Shown here: positions 38,001 through 49,000 of the stretch, one piece after another
Layout: the number at the start of each line of letters is the position of its first letter
How positions within the stretch are numbered: position 1 is the first letter of the stretch
Translations under genes and position numbers: made by a program
Source: Tyto alba
Lineage: Eukaryota; Chordata; Aves; Strigiformes; Tytonidae
Length of the DNA: 64,000 nucleotides
Assembly: GCF_018691265.1 (NCBI RefSeq)
Contig: NW_024881282.1
Span: 24,014,899 to 24,078,898 of the forward strand
Reading direction: 5' to 3'
Notes under the pieces: generated by a model
Seen by the model: the letters and a program-made list of their open reading frames with translations, nothing else
Databases searched by the model: none
Told to the model about the DNA's origin: nothing

Positions 38001-38852
38001 CCCAAGTGGAAACCTTCCTCCTCTCTTCGGACCCTGTTTCAGCCCATTTGCTCCCATGAGTAACTCTCTTGTTAATAGCAGAGCATTCCCATCCCCATCA
38101 AGGAACAGATGGTTGGAGTTTATAACTATGTGATGAAAGCAAACTCTGTTTATGACAATGTGTAACTTTTATTCCTAACTTAGGGTGTGTTCTAATTACA
38201 TTTTCCATTTGCAGCTCCATGTTTAGTTCCATATTCAATTCTAAATTGGTTCTACCATCAATATTAAAATGTCATCTTTTCAGCTGCTCAGCTGGATTCA
38301 AGAATCCCACTTCTTGTGGTTACCAAGGACCAGTATTGTGTTTTCAATTTATGACCATATATTATAATGCAGAGAGACCAACATTACCCTAGTAATTCTT
38401 TGTTTAACTGACATTATTATGACATGTAGGAAAATAGGAATAATAGTACAATCTATTTGACCATAAGGAATGAATTACTAGAGCAAGATGCAGACCACAC
38501 AAACCACTCCTGATCTCCTTTCTCTTTCTTCCTTCAGCTCAGTTTTTCATGAGCCATGAGCGTGCCTGCAGCCTAGCTCCAGCTGTCGTGGGACCTTTTG
38601 CGCTAGTCGTAAGAGTAGCTACTGATTTTAGGATCATAGAAGATTGATCACTGCTGAGTCTGTGTGTGGGCCTGAGGTACCAAAACCCAATTTAAGGAGG
38701 TTTCAGGCAACCTGTGATGAGATCCTTTGGTTATTAGTGAAAAGCAATATTTTTGTTTGTATTTTTAAGGTAATCACATGTCTCTATCACAAAATTTGGT
38801 TTCATTCATCCTATTCTCAGAGGAGAGTTGTGTTTAGTCTCTTATGCTGGCT

Positions 38853-38925
38853 GATATACATGTGCATATATATATATACACGCACACATGTTATGTACAT
38901 GTGTGTATACATATGTTACATATAT
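38853..38925. repeat. TA/TG-rich alternating purine-pyrimidine tract
   Basis: It includes an ATATATATATATA core near 38866-38877 and TGTGTATACATATG nearby. This is degenerate dinucleotide repeat sequence of a type that can adopt non-B structure. Confidence 0.8.
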
Positions 38926-39288
38926 TTATGTCTATATGCGTGCTGCTTTTTTTCCAATAACTTAGAGCAACTGAAAAATGTGCTTTGTAGTTGGAACAAG
39001 ATATTGAAGAAATGTCTAGAACAGTTTTTCTTTAAAGCTTTATTTTTTAAAAAATTTTTCTTACTCTCTTGCCAACATACATTTCAATGACATTTTAAAA
39101 GTAAAAATTTTCCATTTCGAATTTTGTTGATGGCAAAATTTCCATTTTTGACCTTGTTCTTGATTTAATTAAGTCATATCCAAATGTCAGTTTTGAAACA
39201 CTATTTTCCACACTGTCTATAACATTTTAATACAAGCTTAATACATACAAAATAATCTACATGATCAAAAATAAGGAAATAATCATGA

Positions 39289-39634
39289 ATCACAGAATCA
39301 TTTAGGTTGGAAAAAATCTTAAAATCATCAAGTCCAACTGTTAATCTAGCTCTGCCAAGTCCACCATTATATCCCCAACCCTGTCCCTAAGCACCACATC
39401 TACACCTCTTTTAAATACTCCCAGGGATGGTGACTCAACCACTTCCCTGGGCAGCCTGTTCCAATGCCTGACAAGCCTTTTGGTGAAGAAATTTTTCCTA
39501 ATATCCAATCTAAACCTCCCCTGGTGCATCTTGAGGCCATTTGCTCTTGTCCTATCACTTGTTACTTGGGAGAAGAGACCAATACCCACCTCACTATAAC
39601 CTCCCTTTAGGTAGTTGCAGAGAGCGATAAGGTC
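39289..39634 (-). mobile_element. CR1 LINE 3' end (same subfamily as the 55-kb copy)
   Basis: Minus strand. The 3' end at about 39289 shows the reverse complement of the CR1 tail (AATCACAGAATCATTTAGG). The body shares with 55424-57545 the identical stretch AAGTCCAACTGTTAATCTAG and the RT C-terminal segment with [11 protein letters not shown]. The frame stays open through the CR1 part, and similarity ends abruptly at about 39634, the 5' truncation point. Confidence 0.9.
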
Positions 39635-42600
39635 TAGAAATGAACCCTTCCTTTGGTACCAAACAGAGATGTTTGGAAAGATGTCACGAAATATCTGACA
39701 AGCATCAGTGAGGACCAGTAGCGGGAATGGAGCTGCAGGTAACACATCTGCCAGGGTGCCTGTCCTTCCTGAGAGCACGAGATCTTCCTGAGAGACCTCT
39801 CCCGAGACTCCATAACGACCTGTTAGCAGAGCTCAACTAGAAGATATGGGGAGAAGCTTGCACCTAGCCAGCCCTGCTTACTGCAGGAGGAGAGCTGGGA
39901 GCAAAACTGTTCAGTGCATCCTGAGGGACTGAGGTCTTTCCAACTGTTACTTGCACAGGACTCCCACCCTGATCCATTAATATGGTTTTCCCTTCTCCCT
40001 GTAGTAAAACTCTGCTGGCACAAATCCTTTTGCATAAACCCCTTCCTGCCATGTGGGGAAATGTGACTGTTCCTTTGGGAGCACCTCAACAAAATCCCGC
40101 GCGTGTCCTTTTTAAATTTGTCATTTATGAGTGACTGGCAGGTGTCAAGGTAAAGGTCTAGAATATGATATTGTGACACAGCCGCAGTAGTAGAAGGTCT
40201 CAAGTACAAGGTCACAGTGCCCACATCATCAGCCAGCACTTACCCATTCCTGTAACATCCAGCACTTGGGGTCAGAGGCTCAAGGGCAAGTTCAGGCTGG
40301 GAGGCACCCCAGCAGGTCCGATCGCCTGCTCCAAGCAGGAAAAGCTGTGAGGTCAGAACAGGTTACTCAGATCTCACGTTTAGTCTTGTCTTACTTGTAC
40401 TTTCCTTCAGACATTGCTTGTTTCCAAGCTTCTTTATTTCCCCCCAGTTCTACAGACCTGTCATGATGATTGTTGTCAGAGCTGCCCATTCCTCTTGACG
40501 GCCTCAGTGCTCACGTTGCCAACACCTTTTATTCTTTTTTATGAAGGACCAGAACTGCAAAGTTGTAGCAAATATACTCCCCAAAGCTGGTTTAAATGCA
40601 GAGAAAGCCTTACTCTCGAATTTCAAATCTGCTTTTGACAGCAACAAAACGAAGGAAGTCCACAAGTCCCAGGAGAAATGTAACCTTTAAGAAAGCACAA
40701 AAACAAGTGGAAGACTCTCAACAACTGTCTTCAAAATATCTTCTTACAGAGGAGCTGTGTTAAGAGGACCTACATGTGGAAATCAGTGATCAGTAGGCTT
40801 CTTTCCACTACAGTCTACTCTCCTACTGCCAACACAATAAGCGCATCCACTTAAAAAGTTCTGATGGAAAAATATGTATTGGAAAAATATGCATCAGCTG
40901 AATGTAGTTTTGATACAGTGAAAACATTTCTGCTGAACCAACTCAATCTAAAAAGAAGGAAAATGGTGAAACTTAATATTTTGACTGCCCTGCTTTTCCT
41001 CAAAGTATAACAGTTTTGTGCCATTAGTGTTAATCTATCTGTATATATTATGTAAAATCTTTTGTATGCTATTTTAAGTGCATTGTAATTAATGTTATAC
41101 AAGTGTAAGATGATACTATTTTGATCCAACTTCCTGAAAGCTTAAGGTTTCAGTGTTGTGAAAACAAATGCTAATTCCAGATGAAAACATATTATAATTT
41201 TCTTTCCATGAAAATGTAGAAATTTCAGCTTGGCATCCACATGTGGAAGAAAGACTGCTAAAAAACAACCAAGAAAAGTGGAATTTCAAGTGCAAGTGGA
41301 TACTTGATTTCTGATTAGTTCTAGTAAGATCCTGAAAGATGATGGTATGTAAAAGTCTGCATTTCTCAGCTATGCCACCAGCAGCAGTGTTGCCCTGATC
41401 TTTTCATTTTTGCTGACACTTGTCACCCTTTGAGGAGACTCTTCTCCCATCCTTGCTCTTAGTGACAGTAGTTTCCTGCAATATAAACTCAACATCGATG
41501 AACATTGTACAAAGTGTAGCTGATGAGCAAGTAGAAGTATTTTTTGCATTTTAAAGAAGTAATGGATTTTTTGTTTCAAATTAATTTTACTCCGTTATTC
41601 ATCACAAAGCCTGTGCATGAAATTTTTGCATCAGAAATTTAGGCAATTCAGCCAGTGGGTTAGACCTCAAATTCATTCTTGCACAAAGCCTTTAGGACCA
41701 GAATATTGAAGCAATCTTTTGCAGATAAAAGCTCAAGACACAATGAGCATGTCCTGCTGCCTAACTACATGCATTTCCAAAGAGAAGAAAATGTCAGGAT
41801 CAGCTCATGAAACTACTTCTATAAAGAAGCTTTTCTTAGAGGATCACGGGTAGAATTTGACAAAGATAGCTACCTTTTCTAAACGCATTCTTTGAGACAG
41901 AAAGTCTCACTCTATACAACAGAAAGGAATTGGTGTCAACCAAGATGAATAATATAAAACTTTGATCCCAGGTTCAAACAATACCAGTAAAACCACCGTG
42001 AGCTATATTTGTAGTGTTAGTGCCATGACAGTGAATCCTTCATTTTTGCAATAGTGTCATGATTTAGGATATTTCTTGCAAAACAAGAGATATTGCTGAA
42101 ATAAAAGTAGTTGGCTATACCTACTATTGAACTTGCTGCTCTTCAAAATTTCCTGGCTAAAGTATTGATGTGTTATTAATCATTCCATGGCTGACTTTTG
42201 CTCTTAATTTTGGTAAAAGAGTTGTAGTTTTCCACGAGTTAGGTCCTTAACAGGTATGCTCCATCATTACGTCTCTGAAGTTTTCCTAATTATGAGTTAC
42301 TATATGCTCGACCAGAGCCAGAAAACATCATGTATGGCTTTAGAGTATGTAAGTCAGTCAGCAGTATTTCTCTATTTTCATCATATGAATTTTTTCCCTT
42401 TCATTGCTGCCAAAGCAAAGTTCCTGCTGACCTTTGTTCAAGTGAAGCTATTTTGATGTGTACCCAGGGGAATGTTTAAAATCAGGTGTAAAGGTTTATG
42501 AACACCAGCTGACCTTTACTTGACTCTTGGAATGGACTGCGTAGGAAGGAGGAGCTGGTTTGTGTGTGCATGAAGCTTCGAGGGCACCAGGTCTAGGCAC

Positions 42601-43788
42601 TGAATAGAGATGACAAGGGTCAGGGAGGAAGACGGGCATGGACTAGAGCTTGGAGCACTTATAAAATGGTGAACTTGCAGAAGCTCTTCTGATTCTCTAA
42701 AGAGATTTTAGGCATAAAATTCAGAAGAGAATCAGACACAGTGGCTGATCAACTTATTACTGAATTTATTACTGAAATTACTTGCCACACAAGCTTCCTG
42801 TATCCTTCCCTAGCCAGAGCATTTCACTCTGTATTTATGCCACATATTTTAAGAATTCCACTGAGGCATCAGGACTAAAATTGTCATCAGGGGAGGGCAG
42901 GGATGTGAGGGGAGGCATCTTGGGAGGAAATTTATTCTACCTGTGGTCTGAGCTGGCTTTTGGAGATGCCTTCCATTGACCTTTTTATTGAAGTCAGTCT
43001 TGGTCTACTCTGTGTGTTCTGTACTGAGCTCTTACAACCCAGTTACCTGCAAAATGTAGTACAAAAAATATATTGATAAAAAATTGTTACTGTCAGTAAC
43101 TAGAATTTCTCAGTCAAAACCCACTCAATAATAGAGCAAGAGTCTCTTTTACCCATGCCCTCAGTGACTGATGGGAGGTATCAGTTGCCAGACTGATTCA
43201 ATCTCTCTGACATCAGAGGTGGGTTTTCAGTAGCAGTTGCAGTAATTCCTGAAAAAAACATTCTGTTTTAATCAGGACATGTCAAATCTGGAGCTTTTGT
43301 GTCTCAGCCACCAGAGAAATAATTTTCTCTAAGGATTTTACTCTCAACTCAGTGTTTGATCCTCAACAGACCATTACCGCATCACCTGCTGTCTTTGCTT
43401 GGTGCCAGAGACAAATAGATGAATTTGCACTCTCTCAGAGGAAGTTTCTTGTGCTCTGTTGCAAAACTTCTCTTTTGCTGGTACACAGTGAGCCCTACAG
43501 ACTGAGAGCAAAACAAGTCACGCTTCTCTGCTTGTACAGAGCAGTCGCATCATGAGTAGAAGAGGAAACTGGGGTGACGCACCTGTACAATGAGGTTGAG
43601 ACTCTGGTGGTGTTGGCAGAGAGAAGTGCCTGCCTGCCTGATATTAAAGACCAAAAGTCTGTTTGTTTGGTATTGCATTATGTGCAGTGACAGCCTTTTC
43701 CAGTGGCTCTCCACTGACAGACAAGTATTTATGGGTGTATTGCATCTGGGCAAACTTTCTGCCACTGGGATGTGTAGCCCAGATTTTA
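39635..43788. other. Unannotated sequence
   Basis: No gene or repeat family recognised. 39341-39778 is open on the minus strand because the CR1 frame runs into flanking DNA. From about 40680 to 43000 the sequence is AT-rich with only short chance frames. Confidence 0.5.
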
Positions 43789-43949
43789 TTCACTCTCCTG
43801 GGTTTGAGTGAGTGGTGGGGTTTTTGGTAGGAGGGGAGGGGGCTAAAGAGGCAGCCCCCTGTGAGAAGTTTCTCAAAGCTCCCCCAGCTCCAAGTTGGAC
43901 CCACATCTGCACCAAGTCTGAGCCAATTAGCAGCACCTCTGTTATAACA

Positions 43950-43957
43950 TATTTAAG
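43950..43957 (+). promoter_or_regulatory. TATA-like box of LTR copy 3
   Basis: TATTTAAG followed by AAGGGG, as in the other copies. Confidence 0.65.
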
Positions 43958-44673
43958 AAGGGGATCTGGGAGGAGGAGTTGGACTTGTGAGGAGGAGTTA
44001 TGACATCTGTGTGAGCACCAAGGTCAGTGGACCAACGGAGGAGGAAAGGGAGTGAGGGAGGTGTGCCAGAGCAGAGACCCCCCTGTATCCTGTGGTGATA
44101 CGGCAGGGTGGCCCCCCGTCTGCCACCCTTGGAGGTCTACAGTGGAGTAAATGCCAACCTGCAGTCTGTGGGGGCCCTGCACCATCTCAGGTGACTGCGC
44201 CCTAAGGAGGCCAGGACCCTGTGGGAAGAAGCAGCCCCTGTTGTTGTAGTTTGACACTGGGAGGATTGAAACATGCGGGGGGTTTCCCATGCCAGAACAG
44301 CTCAGGAAGGGCTGCATCCTGTGAGAAGAACTCACGTCAGAGAAATCTGGTGTCCCACACCACAGCAGTTCAGGAAACACTGTGACCTGTGGGTGGGACT
44401 CAAGTTGGAGAAAAGTTGTGGAGAACAGTCTCCTGTGAGAGCAGAACCATGCTGGAGGAGAGGAAAGAAGTTCCAGAAGTTCCCCCCACCCCGAGATGTA
44501 AGGAGCTGCATCACTGATTGCACCCCCCATTCCCTGCCTCCTGCGCTGCTGAGGGGAGAAGATAGAGATATCCACAGCAAAGCTGAGTCCGGGAAGAAGG
44601 AAGGGGTGGGGGAAAGTGTTTTCAAGATGTGGTGATGTTTCTCACTCTCCTACCCTTTCTATTAAGTACCTGC

Positions 44674-44679
44674 ATTAAA
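44674..44679 (+). terminator. Variant polyadenylation signal of LTR copy 3
   Basis: ATTAAA replaces the AATAAA found at this point in copies 1, 4 and 5. A weaker but known functional variant in vertebrates. Confidence 0.55.
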
Positions 44680-45316
44680 TTTATGTTCTTTTTTTCTTCC
44701 CCTACCTAGCAAGTCTGCCTTTTCCCAATGACCCTAATGGGCAATTCATCCCTCCCTGTCCTTATCTTGAATCCCAAGCCATTGCTTACTTTCTCCTTCC
44801 CAGCACTGGTAGGGAAGAGGGGAGTGAGTGGCTTCATGGTGCTCAGTTGCCCTCTGAGCTCAGAACAGGACATCCACCTTCCTTTCTTTCTTTCTAGCAC
44901 ATATGTCTCTGGTTTCATTGAGTTTTATGTACTTTCTGCACTATAGAAAAGGGTTAAAATACATTAATTAAGTGCATTATATCTACTGCAACGGCACATG
45001 GCTCTTTTCAACATCTTTTAAAATTCCCTCAGATCTTCGTGATCTTTTGGTATTGAAGTCCCTTTCAGAGTCTAGCTATTCTCTACATTTTTTTCCTCCA
45101 ACTTTTTGTTTGTTTCTCTTTGCTAAATTGAAAACAATAAGGTGAAAACAGTAACAAATTGTCCTGGGTTGAGTGAGTGGTGGAGTTTTTTGGTGGCAGG
45201 GGAGGGGGCTATCGGGGCGGCCCCCTGTGAGAAGCTTCTCGAAGCTCCCCCAGCTCCACGTCAGCTCCACTTCTGTTTGGGAAATTGAGCCAATCGGCTG
45301 AACCTCTGCGATAACG

Positions 45317-45324
45317 TATTTAAG
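45317..45324 (+). promoter_or_regulatory. TATA-like box of LTR copy 4
   Basis: TATTTAAG about 157 bases inside the LTR, conserved in all five copies. Transcription would be expected to start around 45345-45355. Confidence 0.7.
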
Positions 45325-46036
45325 AAGGGAAGTAGTGAGGAGCAGTGGGACTTGGGAGGAGGAGTTGCTGCAGCTGCATGAACACCAAGGTCAGTGGAGG
45401 AACGGAGGAAGAAAGGAGGGGGGAGGTGTGCCGGAGCAGAGACCCCCCTGTATCCTGTGGGGAGACGGCAGGGCGGCCCCCCCTGCCACCCATGGAGATC
45501 TACGGTGGAGCAGACATTGATTTACGGCCTGTTGTTCCTGCTCGGATGATCAAGGTTCTGTGCCTGAAGAAGGCCGGGGTCTCATGGGAAAAGGCAGCCC
45601 CGCTGCTGTAATTCAGCACTGGGAGGATTGCAGCATGCGGGGGAGTCCCACGCCGGAGCAGCTCGGGAAGGGCTGCAGCCGTGGGAGGGACTCCAGTTGG
45701 AGGAAGTTGGTGACCCATGACGGAGCAGTGTGGGGAACGCTGCGGCCCATGGGAGGAATTCAAGTCGGAGAAAGTTTGTGGAGGACTGTCTCCTGTGAGA
45801 GGGGGACCACGATGGAGCAGGGGGAACAAGTTCCAGACACTCCCCTCACCGAAGATGAAGGAAGTGGCAGCGCTGACTGCACCCCCCATTCCCTGCCCCT
45901 GCGCCACTGGGGGAGGAGGTAGAGATATCGGGAGCAGAGCTGAGCCCGGGAAGAAGGGAGGGGTGGGGGGAAGGTGTTCTCAAGATGTGACAATGCTTCT
46001 CACTGTCCTACTCTGTTATGTGTTGTTAGTGTCTGT

Positions 46037-46042
46037 AATAAA
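46037..46042 (+). terminator. LTR polyadenylation signal (copy 4)
   Basis: AATAAA followed by TGTATGTTC and a T-rich run, a typical cleavage context. Confidence 0.75.
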
Positions 46043-49000
46043 TGTATGTTCTTTTTTTCTTCCCCTAACGAGTCTGCCTTTTGCTCGTGACCATAAAGGG
46101 GAATTTTCCCCCATCCCAGTCCTATCTTGAACCCCAAGCCTGGCTCTCTGTCCCTTCTCATTGCCGGAGGGGAAGGGAGAGAGAGCTGCTGCATTGTGGT
46201 TGGCTGCCAACCAGGCCTAAACCACGACACAAATGCCTTAGTCAGTTAACAAAATTGCTACCGTGTGTTATCACCATCCTTAGAGTGTGCTTCTGAGGAA
46301 ACAGGCCCTGGGTCTCCTGACTCCACAAACAGCACTGACTACACCTCCCCTCACTGTGAACACAGTGTAGACTCCCTGGTCACACGTAAACCCTCTGCAG
46401 AGACAGAAAAAATTCAGCAGCTTAGACTACAACGGACTCCCAGACCAACAGGCCTAGGGAAAGCCAGGAATATCATTGAGCTACCATCTTGGTCTAAGAT
46501 TGGCAGTAAAAGTTGGTTAGAGTCAAAGGATGCCCTCAGGTTATAGAAGGTGCAGGGGTTTTGTAGGATGGATTAGAAAAGTTAAACTCTGTACATATGT
46601 ACCTCATCTAGCCTTAACTATATAAAAGAGGGGTTTATATAGTCATTAGGGCTACCTCTACTCAAGGGGGGCGGGGAGACAAAGAGAGAGATTAGCATCT
46701 CCAGAGAGCTGCTAATCCTATTGTAGAACAATCAGTGTTACAGATTTATGGGCTGAATTGATGGAGTGCAGAGGGAACTTAATTAACAAGCTGTGAGACC
46801 CATCTAAATGGGTACCAGTTATTCCCACTGCATGTGTTAGACTGCACGGATTGCCAGATGATTGTTATTTCTGGAGGCAGATGCTGGAGCAAACCATGGG
46901 AGTCTTCAGAACGTGATAGGGATTACTAACTGGTTTCTAGTTATGAAATTCTTCCACTGAAGAATTTTTAATGCATTCGAGTCTCCTCGTCAAACACCTT
47001 GTCAAAATCTTATGATAATTAAACCTGAGAAACAGAGGACGCGAAGCATACATCTGAGGAAAACTGTATTCTTTGTTAAAAAGATCAGTTTTAAAATAAA
47101 GAGGTCCACATAGTTATTCACTGAATTTTGGTAGGTTTTCCTGTCTCTTTCTGAGTGTGTTGTATAATAACATGTTTTTCATACTGGACTGAATCATTGC
47201 AGCTATAAAACCTGCTTCCAATTACAGCAGACATTGCAGATGAAAGAATAATTTTACCAGTAGAACACTCCATAATGAGGATGTGAGACCTGGAGAGGAG
47301 GGAGAAATTAATTTCTTCTCAAAATTTTTATTACAGAATATCCTCTCTTGAAGATCTGACTTCTGGGAGTTGCCCCTGAGGAAGACTAAACACCAACAAC
47401 AGGGACAAGCAGCAGACATAAAACTCACTGAGAACCCAATACCCTTGTCCATAAAATGACTTTAGCTATTTCAGAAATTAGAGTTGACTATACGTGAACT
47501 AGATGGGGAAGGGAACTGTTGTTTACTCATCCTAACAGTCAGATAGCTCTGATATATGAGTGATATTGGATAGAAATTGATAAGCACAGGCATTAAAACT
47601 ACTTAAAGTTGTGGGAAACCTCATGGAAGTGGGAATTACTGCTATTGCCACCTGTCACTCACATTCCTTCAAATCAGGCATATGTAGAAACAGCTGTCAA
47701 AATAAGATTTAAGTACCTATGGCTGATCTAAACCTGACTGAGGTAAATAAAATAGCTACTTCTGTTTATTATTGAAATTATCAGCTGGGAAATTGGCCAT
47801 GATCATTTGGAACTGCTACAGATTTGTTTCAAATTATGCAAGTGAAGTGGGAGGTAACTAGATGACCGGTTCAGCTAGAGGAATATGTCTATGTAGAAGT
47901 ATGAATAGCACATCTTGCTCAATCTGTGTTAGCCACCCATGCACGGACTGGCCATCACAAGGGGATCCAGTTTAGGTATAGCTTCAGTGGAAACCACTGG
48001 GAAGAGGTATTTTCTCATATTCAATAATTGATGACTCAATCACCTTTTCTTTTGGTGTCCACCTTTTGACAATCACTCTACACTGTGTTTTCCCACTGGA
48101 ATAAGTCTTCATCATGCTGAGTCTGATCTTCAGCATTTTTACAGTAATGTCTCCAAATAGATGTTTCCACTTCCATTGTAGATTTGCACCATTTTATATG
48201 AAAGGAGAATCAGTCCTAGTAAAATCACTTTCTCTGCTGCACAACATGCCTTTGCGTGACTGTCTGTATGTAGATCTTCTTTTGAAGTGGACAACTTACC
48301 TCTTCTTTCCCCACCATGATTTAGACTTTCAGGGACTTTGAGGAGAAAGGATTCCTGGTGGTGGCTGAATCTCGACAGCAGAAGAACAAGATCCACACCT
48401 CACAAGCCCTGCTGGTCGACAGGCTTGGTGCCACAGCCTCCTTGCTCAGCCTGCCTTTCCCTCCATCCCTGCTTGCCCCTGTGTCCAAGACACCAACCTT
48501 CTCCCCTCGCATTGATTTCTCAACACTTGCTACTGCAGGTCGGTGAGGGCAGGGGGTTCATTCAGCCACCTGGGTAGCAGCCAGATCCCACCCTCCAGGG
48601 AAGAGAGCTGGCTCAGCCAGCAACACCTCCAGGGCTGCCCAGTGGACCACACTGCTTTAGCCATCAAGGCTTTCTGTCAAATACAACTAAGTAATTCTTG
48701 GACTGCAAATCCAGGGCATGCTGTGAGGTGTACAACTTGCTCTCAGCATTGGTCATGGGTGTTTGTGGTGGAGATAACCTTTGGAGTCAAGCGGTCACCT
48801 CCTCCTACTGGATATGAATATAGGACTTTCTGCCCTGGTGTTTTTACAAGGTATGAGTGGACTGGATCCTTGTGAAGATAAATCTGTGCACTATATGGTA
48901 GATAATACAGGTTTTTTTCTGTTGCTTTATGGGTTGAATAGAATGATTTGGACCAAATTTCCTGGGCAAACACTTATAATTTAAAACAGGTGGGTGCTTT

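Larger units (their letters stand above)
34616..39288. other. Unannotated sequence with structural repeats
   Basis: No confident gene. 34563-35057 is an open minus-strand frame of 164 codons with no recognisable domain. A perfect hairpin occurs at 35025-35063. 37125-37290 is a CpG-dense patch in otherwise CpG-poor DNA. 38853-38925 is an alternating purine/pyrimidine tract. Confidence 0.5.
43794..44872 (+). mobile_element. Solo LTR, diverged main-family member, copy 3
   Basis: Plus orientation. It starts TCTCCTGGGTTTGAG (the family has TGTCCTGGGTT, so the terminal TG is mutated) and ends CAGGACA. The flanks TTCAC (43789-43793) and TCCAC (44873-44877) agree at 4 of 5 positions, consistent with an aged 5-bp target-site duplication. 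The U3 box, TATA, R and U5 segments are in family order but clearly diverged from copies 1 and 4. The polyadenylation signal is the variant ATTAAA. It lies 287 bases before copy 4 in the same orientation. Confidence 0.87.
45160..46229 (+). mobile_element. Solo LTR, best-preserved main-family member, copy 4
   Basis: Plus orientation, 1070 bases, beginning TGTCCTGGGTTGAG and ending CCTAAACCACGACA. It is flanked by a perfect 5-bp duplication, CAAAT, at 45155-45159 and 46230-46234. U3 is about 160 bases and G-rich near the start. TATTTAAG and AATAAA are about 715 bases apart, so R must be very long, and U5 is about 170 bases. It is the closest relative of copy 1 and lacks that copy's 68-bp duplication. 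Open frames of 120-137 codons cross R, but corresponding frames also appear antisense in copy 1 and no domain is present, so I do not treat them as genes. Confidence 0.94.

Noticed and set aside
39341..39778. 145-codon minus-strand frame as a possible gene
   Set aside because: The C-terminal two-thirds is CR1 reverse transcriptase and the rest is flanking sequence read through by chance.
45500..46130. Open frames of 120-137 codons across LTR copy 4, with counterparts in copy 1
   Set aside because: They occur in overlapping frames on both strands inside an LTR with TSD, TATA box and polyA signal. The GC-rich sequence keeps frames open, and no domain is recognisable.
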